A stretch of DNA of 15,020 nucleotides from Cloacimonetes bacterium UBA4175 (GTDB lineage Bacteria; Cloacimonadota; Cloacimonadia; Cloacimonadales; Cloacimonadaceae). Positions within the stretch are counted from its first letter, which is position 1, and every line of letters begins with the position of its first letter. Under the pieces are notes generated by a model. It had not been told where the DNA came from, ran no database searches, and saw only the letters and a program-made list of their open reading frames with translations. Positions 1 to 7,987 of the stretch are shown in pieces. Position numbers and translations under genes: made by a program. The stretch lies in contig DFUX01000005.1 in the NCBI GenBank assembly GCA_002379855.1, forward strand, positions 1 to 15,020, written 5' to 3'.

Positions 1-43
1 ATTGATGGTATAACGCGTAATGTGCTGACATATTGTTTAGGTT

Positions 44-80
44 ATTAGTATGCAGTTGAGCAGACTTAGGAGATTGAAGA
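44..80 (+). repeat. Degenerate leftmost CRISPR repeat
   Basis: Aligned to the consensus repeat, this copy differs at 49 (A to T), 60 (C to G), 62 (C to A), 71 (G to A) and over the last three bases, which could also be read as a one-base insertion plus a C to G change. The crRNA handle would therefore be abnormal for the spacer at 81-118. In the inferred + orientation this is the leader-side end of the visible array, where repeats are normally perfect. Confidence 0.85.
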
Positions 81-948
81 GTATTACAAGCTTGATCCCC
101 GGCCTCGTGAGTTCCGTTATTAGAATGCAGTTGACCCGACTTAGGGGATTGAGACAAAAAATACTATGAATAGCACCATCCCGATGGCGGTTAATATCAT
201 TAGAATGCAGTTGACCCGACTTAGGGGATTGAGACAATAAATGGAGAATTAGATGCAAGCAAGCTGGATATAATATTAGAATGCAGTTGACCCGACTTAG
301 GGGATTGAGACCGTTAAATTGCAGATTAACGGGATCAGTAACGCGACCGGATTAGAATGCAGTTGACCCGACTTAGGGGATTGAGACACAGATATAGCTG
401 AACCTGCCATTTTCACGATTTGTTATTAGAATGCAGTTGACCCGACTTAGGGGATTGAGACGCACCGCGCAATATCGCAGCGAGATGGTTATGGTATTCA
501 TATAATTAGAATGCAGTTGACCCGACTTAGGGGATTGAGACTGCGTGGGTTGTTTGGGTTCATCTTAAGCATTGATGTTATTAGAATGCAGTTGACCCGA
601 CTTAGGGGATTGAGACCAAAAGTTTGGCGAAATAATTGCACTCCGCCGACAGTATTAGAATGCAGTTGACCCGACTTAGGGGATTGAGACTGTGATTGTT
701 TTCTCAATCTCTAAACCATCGTCAAAGACATTAGAATGCAGTTGACCCGACTTAGGGGATTGAGACATTATGATCATTTTGAATCTCCTTCTAAACTTGT
801 TTTGATTAGAATGCAGTTGACCCGACTTAGGGGATTGAGACAATGTGCTATTGATCGCTGCGATCTGGTTTTTGATATTAGAATGCAGTTGACCCGACTT
901 AGGGGATTGAGACATAGCTCCTATCTCAAGAGCATTGGCAATTTGCCC

Positions 949-985
949 ATTAGAATGCAGTTGACCCGATTCAGGGGATAATGGC
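949..985 (+). repeat. Degenerate terminal CRISPR repeat (trailer end)
   Basis: The first 21 bases match the consensus. Differences then occur at 970, 972 and 980-984, so the ATTGAGAC handle is lost. Decay of the last repeat at the leader-distal end is common and supports the + orientation. No further repeat follows before cas6. Confidence 0.85.
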
Positions 986-1248
986 GGGGCGTTCTCCAGG
1001 CGGGGACTCCATCAATAAAGGAACTTGGACAGGCTGTATTGGCGCGGGCACGAAAAGAAGTGGAGGACAGAGCAGAAATAACTTGCCAAAATATCGCGCC
1101 GGATTTTGTTTGGCTCAAGATAGTTCCTGGCCCGGAAACCGGAAGTAGCTTTACGGAAGGGAGAGGGTCGGGAGTGTTTTTCATGATGTTTCGGAGCAGG
1201 ATTGAGAAATGATTTTACTGAGAAGTACGCGTTCTGTTTGTATTTCGG

Positions 1249-1271
1249 TGCCCTGCCGGAGAGGCAGGGTA
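1249..1271 (+). other. GC-rich hairpin upstream of cas6
   Basis: CCCTGCC (1251-1257) and GGCAGGG (1263-1269) form a perfect 7-bp stem around a 5-nt loop, extendable by a G-U and a T-A pair to 1249/1271. No T-run follows, so it is not a standard intrinsic terminator. A second imperfect stem pairs 1296-1303 with 1315-1322 (8 bp, one G-U). A third, CCGGG-ATA-CCCGG, lies at 1318-1330. Together they would make a structured 5' leader for the cas6 message. Any regulatory role is inference. Confidence 0.4.
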
Positions 1272-1360
1272 AGCAAAATGCCGGTTTTGGCGTTGCCTGG
1301 CAGAGAAGCTTCCGCTGCCGGGATACCCGGCGCCCGGGCCGCCAACTTGGGAAGGATGCG

Positions 1361-1367
1361 AAGGAAG
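1361..1367 (+). promoter_or_regulatory. Ribosome binding site deciding the cas6 TTG start
   Basis: AAGGAAG lies 6 nt upstream of TTG at 1374. An in-frame TGA at 1371-1373 directly precedes this TTG, so no longer start is possible, and the next in-frame start-like codons would cut into the conserved N-terminal strand of Cas6. Confidence 0.65.
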
Positions 1368-1373
1368 ACCTGA

Positions 1374-2237
1374 TTGGCGATCGCGATAGCATATCTGAAG
1401 CTTGCCATCTCTGTGGATGTGGGTCCTGGGGTGACGCCCGGTTACTCTTTCCATTCCAGTTTCAGGGGCCTCTTTGGCCGTACCCTGAGGCAGACTTTCT
1501 GCATCCAAAACAGACTTGACTGCGCGGATTGCCCGATCCGGGGCTGTCTTTACCGGAGAATATTCGAAGCGGAAGGGCAGGGTCACGAAAACTACCGTCC
1601 CTATATCATCCGCCACACCGGAACGCGGGAAAGCAGGGTGGAGATGGAGCTTGTGATATTGGGCGAATTGGCATCCTACGGCAGTTCCATCATGCATCTG
1701 CTCACCCGGATGGAGGGGAGGGAGTTCCGCCTGCGAGGGCAAAGGCATCCCCTGAAGCTGCTTGCGGTGACCGACTCCGGCGGCGCGACGCTTTACCGGC
1801 AAGGAAGCCAGGCGCTTGGCGAGCCCCAGCCGCTCAGCATCAGCTATATCCCCCGCAAGAGAAAGGAGATGCGTCTGAGGTTCGTCACTCCGCTCAGGTT
1901 GAAGCACCAGGGCGGGTTGATGGGCAGTTTTTTGCTGCAGCCGGTGCTGCGCAGCATCTATCAACGAGTGAACTATCTATGCAGCCACATGGGTCGCGAA
2001 GGCTCCGGCCTGCCCCCTTTCGCGCCGGCCTTTGAGGGCTGCGAATCACAAATGCGCTGGCAGGAAATGTATCGCAAGAGCTGGAGGCAGGGGCAGGAAA
2101 TGAGCCTGGGAGGCCTGATCGGGGATGTGAGGGTGATTGGCCCTTCAGCCCAGACCGCGGGCCTGCTTAAACTTGGAGAATTGATCCAGGCCGGCAAACA
2201 GACCACCTTTGGCCTGGGCAAATATGAAATACTTTGA
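1374..2237 (+). CDS. cas6: Cas6 pre-crRNA endoribonuclease
   Basis: 287 aa, starting at TTG. Cas6 is a RAMP-fold, metal-independent RNase that cuts the array transcript within each repeat, leaving the 8-nt 5' handle on crRNAs for the Csm complex. The N-terminus has the family pattern: a beta strand, then a serine/arginine-rich loop and helix (about residues 24-42), followed by a cysteine cluster C50-x2-C53-x4-C58 and a Y-x3-F segment typical of the COG5551/PF10040 branch. The C-terminus ends in the glycine-rich loop (about G274-G282, GKQTTFGLG then a final strand), the hallmark of Cas6. The length is usual for the family. The catalytic residue cannot be fixed by eye because this branch lacks one invariant histidine. 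The stop lies 14 nt before the cas10 ATG, so the two genes are probably cotranscribed. Confidence 0.93.
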   Translation: MAIAIAYLKLAISVDVGPGVTPGYSFHSSFRGLFGRTLRQTFCIQNRLDCADCPIRGCLYRRIFEAEGQGHENYRPYIIRHTGTRESRVEMELVILGELASYGSSIMHLLTRMEGREFRLRGQRHPLKLLAVTDSGGATLYRQGSQALGEPQPLSISYIPRKRKEMRLRFVTPLRLKHQGGLMGSFLLQPVLRSIYQRVNYLCSHMGREGSGLPPFAPAFEGCESQMRWQEMYRKSWRQGQEMSLGGLIGDVRVIGPSAQTAGLLKLGELIQAGKQTTFGLGKYEIL

Positions 2238-2251
2238 GATTGGGAGGTAAG

Positions 2252-4882
2252 ATGATCGATGTTTACGACATGGCCCTGGCAGGCTTGCTGCATGATGTGG
2301 GCAAGGTGATGCAGAGGGCGGAAGTCGAGATCGGCAGAGACAAATATGAGGAATACTGCCCCACGTTCAAGGGCGTCCCCAGCCACCAGCACGTGATGTG
2401 GACCCGGCTGTTTTTCGACAGCCTGCTGTCCAAACCGGGACGCGATTGGGAGCGGATCGCCAACCTTGCCGCCAGCCATCACAACGCTTCCGCTTTTGCC
2501 AACCAAAGCGACCCGGAATACTGGCTGATACAGTGCCTCATCAACGCGGACCGGGTTTCCGCAAATTGGGACAGGCCGGACGAAGATGAGGCATCACCCC
2601 GGGGCTCCTACAAGAAGAAAGAACTGCTGAGCATCTTCACGGATGTATTCTTGGGGAATCCCATGCCAGAGCAATTGGCCCTGCCGCTTATGCCCTCGGA
2701 GGCAAGCGAGGCGGTTTTCCCCCGCCAGCCTGATCCCGAGAGCCTGAAGTGTAAAGAATACATGGCCCTGTATGAGGGGTTCAGGGTGGAGTTCGGCAAT
2801 CTGCTCAACGCCCTGGGAAGCGGCATGATCACCCTGCCCAACCTGGTGGACGCCACAGAATCGCTGCTGGAGAAGTATTTTTGGAGCGTGCCTTCCAACA
2901 CCATGGAAGAGACGCCCACCAATTCGCTGTTTCACCACAGCCGCATCACGGCAGGCATCGCCAGCGTGCTTTACAACTACTTCGCCGCCAGACCGGAGGA
3001 GCGGGAACAACTGAAGAATCTGGACAAATCCGGGCAGGAGATCCTGCTGCTGATCGGGGGCGACCTGAGCGGCATCCAGAGCTATATCTTCGACCTGCAT
3101 CCGGAGCACTCCAAAAAAGCGGCCAAGACGCTGCGCGCCAGGTCGTTCAAGATCAAAACCCTTTGCGACATCGCGCTGCAGCGCATCTGCCGGGAATTGG
3201 GCCTCCCGCGGCAATGCATACTGATCAACGCCGGAGGCAAATTCATGCTGTTGGCGCCCAATCTCCCCGAAGTGGAAGCCAGGATGGAGAAGATCAGGGA
3301 TGATACGGAGCGGGAGTTTTTCCGCCACTTCATGGGCGCGGTGAGCCTGAACCTGGACTGGAGCCTGAAAGTTCCTTTCGGAGCAATGCGAAGCGAGAAC
3401 TTCCCAGATACCCTGGACAGCTTTATCGAGCGCATAGAAGACATCAAGCTGCGCAAGTATTCCAGCTATTTGCATGAACAGGACGCCTGGCAGAGCGACA
3501 GATTCCTGATCGAACAGAATAACTATTATAGCAACCTCTGCCCTCAATGCGGCAAAAGAACCGTGAAAGAGGACGCCGCGGGCGAACTGCCCAACTGCTC
3601 TTCCTGCGAAGAAGAAGTGAAGCTGGGGCAAATCCTGCCCAGTTGCAGGCATTTCATCATTGCCAAGGGGCAACCCAGGCATGACGCCGCGCTCAGCATG
3701 TTTGATGATACCTGGTATCTGGAACCCTACAATCCGCGCTTGGGAGCCCCGCTGAAAGAAGACGACTTTGCCTTTTGCGTCAGGGAGGCAGAAGAGGATA
3801 AAACGCTTCCCCTGCCCTATAAGCCGGTGGCTTCCAACGTGCCCATCTATAAGAACCTGCAAGCCGGGGACGCCGAACTCATCGCTGAACTGGGAGAAAG
3901 CGACGAGGATGAGGAAACCGCCAGCCGGGAACAACACCCCCTCACCTTTGACGACCTTTCTTTGCTGACCCTGGAAAAGACCGCGGACGGCAAATACAAA
4001 GGCGTGCCGCTGAACGCGGTGCTCAAGGGAGACGTGGACAGCCTGGGCAACATCTTCACCTTGGGGCTCAGATACGGCCGGGACAGCAAACAGAAGCCCA
4101 AAGGCTTCTCGGTGACCCAGTATGCCACCCTCTCAGCCGGGATCGACTGGTTCTTTTCCGCCTACCTTCCCAAGCTGATCCAGAGCGACGAGAGATTCCG
4201 CAACCGCGTCTATGTGGTCTATGCGGGCGGGGATGACTTTTGCCTGATCGGGCCCTGGAACCTGATGCTTGATCTGGCGGTGGAGCTGGACAAGAAGTTT
4301 CGCGCCTTTTGCGGGCAGCATCCGGACCTGCATTTCTCCGCCGCGCTGAGGCTGGTGCACGGCAAGGCACCCATCCGCTTCGGAGTCGAAAAAACAGATG
4401 CCGACCTGGAACTGGCCAAGAAATGGAAAGCCGACCCCAAGCAAGAACACTACGATAAAAACGCCCTGCACCTCTTCGATACCACCGTCCCCTGGAACAA
4501 GATGCCGGAGGTTCTGGATTGGGCGGACAACTTTGACAAATGGCTGGGTGAAAGGGAAAGTGGAGAGAAAGGCTCCAGTGGCTTCAGCACCCAATTCCTT
4601 TACCGGCTGCTGCAATACAGCGCCATGGCCTGTTCCTATCACAAGAGTAAAGACAGGACAGGGAAAAACGATGTGGATAATATCCGGGACCTGCTCTACA
4701 AGAGCTACCTGACCTATGATCTGAAACGTAACTTCGATAAAGACAAAGACCCGGGACAGGTGGAAAAACTGCAGAAACTGGCCTGGGATGATGAGCAGAT
4801 CAGGATGATGAAGGTTCCGATCAACAAAACCCTATATAAAAACAGGAAATACATACATCAAAAAGGAGATCACAATGAATAG
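2252..4882 (+). CDS. cas10: Cas10/Csm1, type III-A large subunit
   Basis: 876 aa from ATG 2252, which has GGGAGG just upstream (2242-2247). The frame is also open from a TTG at 2234 overlapping the cas6 stop, but that is less likely. Cas10 is the signalling and DNase subunit of the Csm complex. Seen in order: an N-terminal HD nuclease domain with H14-D15 (LLHDVGK) and later ASHHN and ADR segments; a first Palm/cyclase region; a zinc ribbon with C430-x2-C433 and C449-x2-C452; a second Palm with D594-x-D596 in a GDVDSLG context; and the GGDD motif at 659-662. Both catalytic sites look intact, predicting target-activated ssDNA cleavage and ATP conversion to cyclic oligoadenylate. An acidic stretch near residues 545-560 looks like a linker. 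The 3' end overlaps csm2 by 8 nt, implying translational coupling. Confidence 0.97.
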   Translation: MIDVYDMALAGLLHDVGKVMQRAEVEIGRDKYEEYCPTFKGVPSHQHVMWTRLFFDSLLSKPGRDWERIANLAASHHNASAFANQSDPEYWLIQCLINADRVSANWDRPDEDEASPRGSYKKKELLSIFTDVFLGNPMPEQLALPLMPSEASEAVFPRQPDPESLKCKEYMALYEGFRVEFGNLLNALGSGMITLPNLVDATESLLEKYFWSVPSNTMEETPTNSLFHHSRITAGIASVLYNYFAARPEEREQLKNLDKSGQEILLLIGGDLSGIQSYIFDLHPEHSKKAAKTLRARSFKIKTLCDIALQRICRELGLPRQCILINAGGKFMLLAPNLPEVEARMEKIRDDTEREFFRHFMGAVSLNLDWSLKVPFGAMRSENFPDTLDSFIERIEDIKLRKYSSYLHEQDAWQSDRFLIEQNNYYSNLCPQCGKRTVKEDAAGELPNCSSCEEEVKLGQILPSCRHFIIAKGQPRHDAALSMFDDTWYLEPYNPRLGAPLKEDDFAFCVREAEEDKTLPLPYKPVASNVPIYKNLQAGDAELIAELGESDEDEETASREQHPLTFDDLSLLTLEKTADGKYKGVPLNAVLKGDVDSLGNIFTLGLRYGRDSKQKPKGFSVTQYATLSAGIDWFFSAYLPKLIQSDERFRNRVYVVYAGGDDFCLIGPWNLMLDLAVELDKKFRAFCGQHPDLHFSAALRLVHGKAPIRFGVEKTDADLELAKKWKADPKQEHYDKNALHLFDTTVPWNKMPEVLDWADNFDKWLGERESGEKGSSGFSTQFLYRLLQYSAMACSYHKSKDRTGKNDVDNIRDLLYKSYLTYDLKRNFDKDKDPGQVEKLQKLAWDDEQIRMMKVPINKTLYKNRKYIHQKGDHNE

Positions 4883-5243
4883 TTACGATTTTTTCATTGG
4901 AGACAACCTGAACCCAGAATGGGTAGGCGTTAAGATAAGAAATTTTGCCAGCAAACTAAGCGAAGGAAAGGGAAGCCTTTCCGGGACACAACTGAGGGCA
5001 TTTTACAATGAGTTTCTAAGGATTCGTGATATTACAGCTGACATTTCCGAAAAAGTGATTCTTATAAAGTTGTTGGCAGCCAAAATCACATACCGGAGAA
5101 CAGCCAAGGCATCAGATATACCAGAAGATATGGTGGATTTCGTAACTCAACTTGTTAATCAGATAGGATCATCAGAAAAACGTTTCAAGCAGGCATGTTA
5201 CCTTATGGAAGCATTTGTCGGCTTCTTCCCAAGGAATAAATAA
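4875..5243 (+). CDS. csm2: Csm2, small subunit of the type III-A complex
   Basis: 122 aa, ATG preceded by AAGGAG at 4863-4868. Csm2 is an all-helical protein that packs as a multicopy inner filament along the crRNA-target duplex. Size, predicted helical content, basic/amphipathic character and position between cas10 and csm3 all fit. The segment around residues 35-60 (LRAFYNEFLRIRD) and the C-terminal FKQACYLMEAFVGFF match the family style. It overlaps the cas10 stop by 8 nt and lies 12 nt before csm3. Base composition is distinctly AT-rich (about 41% GC over 4921-5100 by hand count), unlike cas10 upstream and csm4 downstream. Csm2 sequences diverge strongly, so the call leans partly on context. 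Confidence 0.92.
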   Translation: MNSYDFFIGDNLNPEWVGVKIRNFASKLSEGKGSLSGTQLRAFYNEFLRIRDITADISEKVILIKLLAAKITYRRTAKASDIPEDMVDFVTQLVNQIGSSEKRFKQACYLMEAFVGFFPRNK

Positions 5244-5255
5244 AGGAGATACAAA

Positions 5256-5999
5256 ATGGACAACGTAAAATATAGTAACGTGATCTTTAGTGGAAAAATA
5301 CTGCTTTTAAGCGGGTTGCATATTGGTGGTAGTGACTCCGGAGTCAAAATTGGTGGCATTGATTCACCCGTTATTAAAAATCCCATTTCCGGACTTCCTT
5401 ATATTCCTGGCTCATCGCTTAAGGGGAAAATGAGATTCTTGCTTGAACACTATTATCAAGTGGTACCAAGCAGTGGAGATATATCATCACCAATGCACAA
5501 TGGGAAAAGAAATGAAGTGGCGATTGTCTTTGGCCATATGGAGCATGCGAATCTAAAATTCCAATCATACCCAACCAGAGTGATATTTAGGGATTCTAAC
5601 ATTACAGGAGCAGTCGAAAACATAGGAAGCTGTGAAGGACCGGTTCTGACTCAACCTGTGCTGGATATAGCTACTGCAAAAATGAAGATGAACTCACTAT
5701 TTGTTGAAGGCAAGACTGAGGTGGCCATCGACCGCAATACAGGCACTGTTAAGCAGAAGGGAGGCGGTTTGCGTCAGGTGGAAAGAGTTCCAGCCGGAAC
5801 TGTATTTGATCTCGAGATCGTGCTGCGCGTGTTTGATAACAATGAGAAGGACGAGCATCTGAAAATCATCAAGCAAGGCCTGAAACTCCTCCAGAACGAC
5901 GCCTTGGGCGGATATGGCAGCCGGGGCGGCGGCCGGGTGAAATTCTTTGATCTCAAGGTTGACGACCAGGCTCTTGATCTGAACGATATCGCCTTGTAA
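5256..5999 (+). CDS. csm3: Csm3, backbone RAMP and target-RNA nuclease
   Basis: 247 aa, ATG with AAGGAG at 5244-5249. Csm3 forms the multicopy backbone on the crRNA and cuts bound target RNA at 6-nt intervals. The N-terminus has the signature LHIGGSD. D27 in this motif aligns with the Asp (D32/D33 in studied Csm3 proteins) needed for target cleavage, so the subunit should be active. A PVIKNP segment then IPGSSLKGKMR (about residues 48-62) is the conserved RAMP region, and the glycine-rich loop GGYGSRGGGRVKF lies near residues 219-231. Length is normal. The first two-thirds of the gene are AT-rich (41% GC over 5281-5580) and the last third GC-rich, with the change near 5700-5760. This suggests a mosaic allele. 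Confidence 0.97.
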   Translation: MDNVKYSNVIFSGKILLLSGLHIGGSDSGVKIGGIDSPVIKNPISGLPYIPGSSLKGKMRFLLEHYYQVVPSSGDISSPMHNGKRNEVAIVFGHMEHANLKFQSYPTRVIFRDSNITGAVENIGSCEGPVLTQPVLDIATAKMKMNSLFVEGKTEVAIDRNTGTVKQKGGGLRQVERVPAGTVFDLEIVLRVFDNNEKDEHLKIIKQGLKLLQNDALGGYGSRGGGRVKFFDLKVDDQALDLNDIAL

Positions 6000-6012
6000 G
6001 GCGGGAGCAGAC

Positions 6013-6969
6013 ATGCAATACAAAATTGAGTGGACGCTGCAGTCCCCAATCGAGACGCAGCTTCAAAGCGACACCATCTTTGGCCACATCTGCTGGGCTT
6101 TGGCCACAGAGTTTGGGGAGGAAGAACTGCTGGAGTTTCTGGACAAGATGCGCGAGCCGAAGCTGCTGCTCTCCTCCGCCTTCCCCAAAAACACCTTGCC
6201 ACTGCCCAAGCTCAAGCCGTTCTACGAGAAACTTCCGCCAGACCTGCCCGGCGCGCTGCTCAAGCGCAAAAAAAGGAAAGACGCCAAAAAGCTCAGCTAC
6301 CTTCCCATCGAGATGTGGCTGAACAAGCGGCAGGACTATGTCCACAGCGAGGCGTTGGAGCAAAACGAGGCTATTACCGCCATGCTGGAGGAAAGTTTCA
6401 AGCTCGAGAAAGACTTGGTGACCCACAACAGCATCAACCGCATAACAGGCACCACCACCAAGGGCGGGGCAAGCCTCTACGCGGAAACGGTCACCTTTGC
6501 CAGAGAGAATACCGTCTTTGAATCGTATCTGCAGACAGATGAAGATACCCTCAGCGAGGATAAATTGCGCGCCGTCTTCAGCTTCATCGAAAACTCCGGC
6601 TTCGGGCGCAACAAGCACACCGGCAGGGGTAAATTCCGCATCGCTATCCAGGAATGCGAGCTTCCCAAGGTGGAAAACCCCAATGCCTGGCTGCTGCTTT
6701 CCAACATGGTACCAGCTCCGGATGACCCCGCGCCTGCCTGTTATGAAGGCTTTGTCAAATACGGCCGCCTGGGCGGCAAATACGCAACCGGAAACAAGAG
6801 CCCTTTCAAAAAACCACTGTTCCTGTTCAAGCCCGGCGCGGTGTTTTTTGGCAGCAAACAGCCCCGGGGCATGCTGGTGCAAAAAATCCATCCGGATGAC
6901 CCGGGAATCTGCCAGCACGCCTACGCGATGAGCCTGGGCTTCCATATCAAGGGAGGACAAAATGCCTGA
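6013..6969 (+). CDS. csm4: Csm4, RAMP subunit capping the crRNA 5' handle
   Basis: 318 aa, ATG with a GGGAG site at 6003-6007. Csm4 binds the 5' handle of the crRNA and bridges Cas10 to the Csm3 filament. The N-terminal region has the family's SPIETQLQSDTIFGHICWA segment (residues about 12-30), a RAMP strand and loop with the DTIFGH motif. A mid region NRITGTTTKGGASLYAE (about 140-156) and the glycine-rich FGRNKHTGRGKF (about 197-208) match Csm4/Cmr3-type RAMPs. Its place between csm3 and csm5 also fits. It overlaps csm5 by 8 nt. Base composition returns to about 56% GC from the start of this gene. Confidence 0.95.
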   Translation: MQYKIEWTLQSPIETQLQSDTIFGHICWALATEFGEEELLEFLDKMREPKLLLSSAFPKNTLPLPKLKPFYEKLPPDLPGALLKRKKRKDAKKLSYLPIEMWLNKRQDYVHSEALEQNEAITAMLEESFKLEKDLVTHNSINRITGTTTKGGASLYAETVTFARENTVFESYLQTDEDTLSEDKLRAVFSFIENSGFGRNKHTGRGKFRIAIQECELPKVENPNAWLLLSNMVPAPDDPAPACYEGFVKYGRLGGKYATGNKSPFKKPLFLFKPGAVFFGSKQPRGMLVQKIHPDDPGICQHAYAMSLGFHIKGGQNA

Positions 6970-7987
6970 ACTCTGCAAACGCTGGCGACTGAATATCCGT
7001 CCCATCACGCATCTGCATATTGCCTCGGGGGAATGGCTGGACCCCACCCAATATGTGATTTCCGCCAATAACTTCTACGTGCTGAACCAGCCGCGTCTGG
7101 TCTCGCGCCTTAACGCCAAAAACCCTGCACGGCTGCAGGAAATGCTCAAGCTAAGTCACGACAGGATCGCCGCCTTCCTCAGCGACAGCTTCGACCCCTC
7201 CCAGGCCGACACCTGGACCCAACGGCATACCGTGGAAGAAAGCTATCAGAAACAGTATCTGCGGGATCTTGGCAACCCCGAGGCGCAGCAACTGGTGGCG
7301 GCCTTCATCTCAAACCCGCTCACTGGAAACCCTTACATCCCGGGCAGCTCCATCAAAGGCGCCATTCGGACCGCGTTGGTGGACTGGCGCGCCAAAGACC
7401 CGGCTGCCAGGATCAGAAGGGTTAACGGCAAGATCAACGATTGGAATCTTGAACCCATCCTCTTCCGCTATCTGAACGAACGGGGACGGCCGAACATTAC
7501 CGATGATCCCTTCAAATGGCTCAAGGTGGCTGATTGCGAGTTTTCAATGCAATCACTCGGCTTGCGCAAGGTTGAAGTGAGAAAGAAAAACAAGGCCATG
7601 GAGACAAGCCGCGCCCATCCCGGAGACGAACTTTCCTACCTCTGCCAGGTGCTTTTGAAAGACAGCGAGGGGCTGTCCACGGTGATTTCGGCGGATGCCC
7701 GCTGGCTGAAAATGTATTCCATGCAAAAACTGGCAGAATGCTGTAATAATTACTTCGAGCGTAAGCTGAAGGAAGAGGATTACTTCTATCTGCCGGAAAA
7801 AAAGAAGACGCATGACAATTTTAAAGCATGGGCAAAAGCTATGAAAGCCAACCAATTCATGCTGCGCCTGGGCAAGGGAACCGGCGCGCTGCACAAATCG
7901 GTGAACGATCCTAAATACCAAACCCGCAGTCTGGCTGGTGGATTGCCGCTGGGCATCTGCTGTTGTTCATTGGAGGAGCTGCCATGA
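6962..7987 (+). CDS. csm5: Csm5, RAMP subunit at the crRNA 3' end
   Basis: 341 aa, ATG with GGGAGG at 6951-6956, lying inside the end of csm4. Csm5 caps the 3' end of the crRNA filament and in studied systems recruits host nucleases for crRNA trimming. The conserved RAMP segment NPYIPGSSIKGAIRTAL sits at about residues 121-138, preceded by the N-terminal IRPITHLHIASG strand-loop. The C-terminal part carries a lysine-rich stretch and a glycine-containing RLGKGTGALHKS loop (about 302-313). The family is larger and more divergent than Csm3, and this length is typical. The stop codon TGA overlaps the next ATG (ATGA), so the CARF effector is probably translated by coupling from csm5. Confidence 0.95.
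   Translation: MPELCKRWRLNIRPITHLHIASGEWLDPTQYVISANNFYVLNQPRLVSRLNAKNPARLQEMLKLSHDRIAAFLSDSFDPSQADTWTQRHTVEESYQKQYLRDLGNPEAQQLVAAFISNPLTGNPYIPGSSIKGAIRTALVDWRAKDPAARIRRVNGKINDWNLEPILFRYLNERGRPNITDDPFKWLKVADCEFSMQSLGLRKVEVRKKNKAMETSRAHPGDELSYLCQVLLKDSEGLSTVISADARWLKMYSMQKLAECCNNYFERKLKEEDYFYLPEKKKTHDNFKAWAKAMKANQFMLRLGKGTGALHKSVNDPKYQTRSLAGGLPLGICCCSLEELP

Larger units (their letters stand above)
44..985 (+). CRISPR. CRISPR array, 13 repeats / 12 spacers, type III-A
   Basis: A 37-nt repeat beginning ATTAGAATGCAG and ending GGGGATTGAGAC starts at 119, 199, 275, 351, 425, 505, 580, 654, 730, 805 and 877, all identical. Diverged copies start at 44 (about 6-7 differences) and 949 (first 21 bases intact, then differences clustered in the 3' part). 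Spacers are 38, 43, 39, 39, 37, 43, 38, 37, 39, 38, 35 and 35 nt and all differ. The 3' end ATTGAGAC resembles the known 8-nt 5' handle ATTGAAAC/ATTGAAAG of type I-B and III crRNAs, so I infer + strand transcription, in the same direction as the cas genes. The repeat has only a weak CCC/GGG hairpin, as in repeats processed by a free Cas6. Bases 1-43 could be the leader end or one more spacer, so the array may continue beyond the left edge. Confidence 0.98.
986..1373 (+). other. Array-to-cas6 gap, no confident gene
   Basis: About 390 nt with no gene I can support. A frame with no stop runs from 982 to the TGA ending near 1211 (frame of position 1006). It has a protein-like composition (for example TPSIKELGQAVLARARKE) but lacks any convincing start codon or ribosome site, so it may be a gene remnant. 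From about 1249 the sequence turns GC-rich with several inverted repeats. The cas6 ribosome site lies at the right end. I see no clear -35/-10 pair. Either the cas operon promoter lies here unseen, or the operon is read through from the array. Confidence 0.5.

Noticed and set aside
37..981. Several open frames through the array on both strands, with the repeated peptide SQSPKSGQLHSN or MQLTRLRGLR
   Set aside because: They are translations of the CRISPR repeat. They stay open where repeat plus spacer is a multiple of three, and they have no gene-like start or ribosome site.
1202..1230. TTGAGA near 1202 as a -35 box for the cas operon
   Set aside because: No acceptable -10 hexamer lies 16-18 nt downstream.
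1202..1519. A 105-codon + strand frame (begins MRNDFTEK) upstream of cas6
   Set aside because: It overlaps the conserved N-terminus of Cas6 by about 145 nt in another frame, has no good ribosome site and no recognisable domain.
2594..3937. A 447-codon reverse-strand frame opposite cas10
   Set aside because: The + strand here encodes the middle of Cas10, including its zinc ribbon. The reverse frame is a by-product of GC-biased third codon positions.
5953..7068. A 371-codon reverse-strand frame opposite csm4
   Set aside because: It lies antisense to a clear Csm4 and shows no domain pattern of its own.
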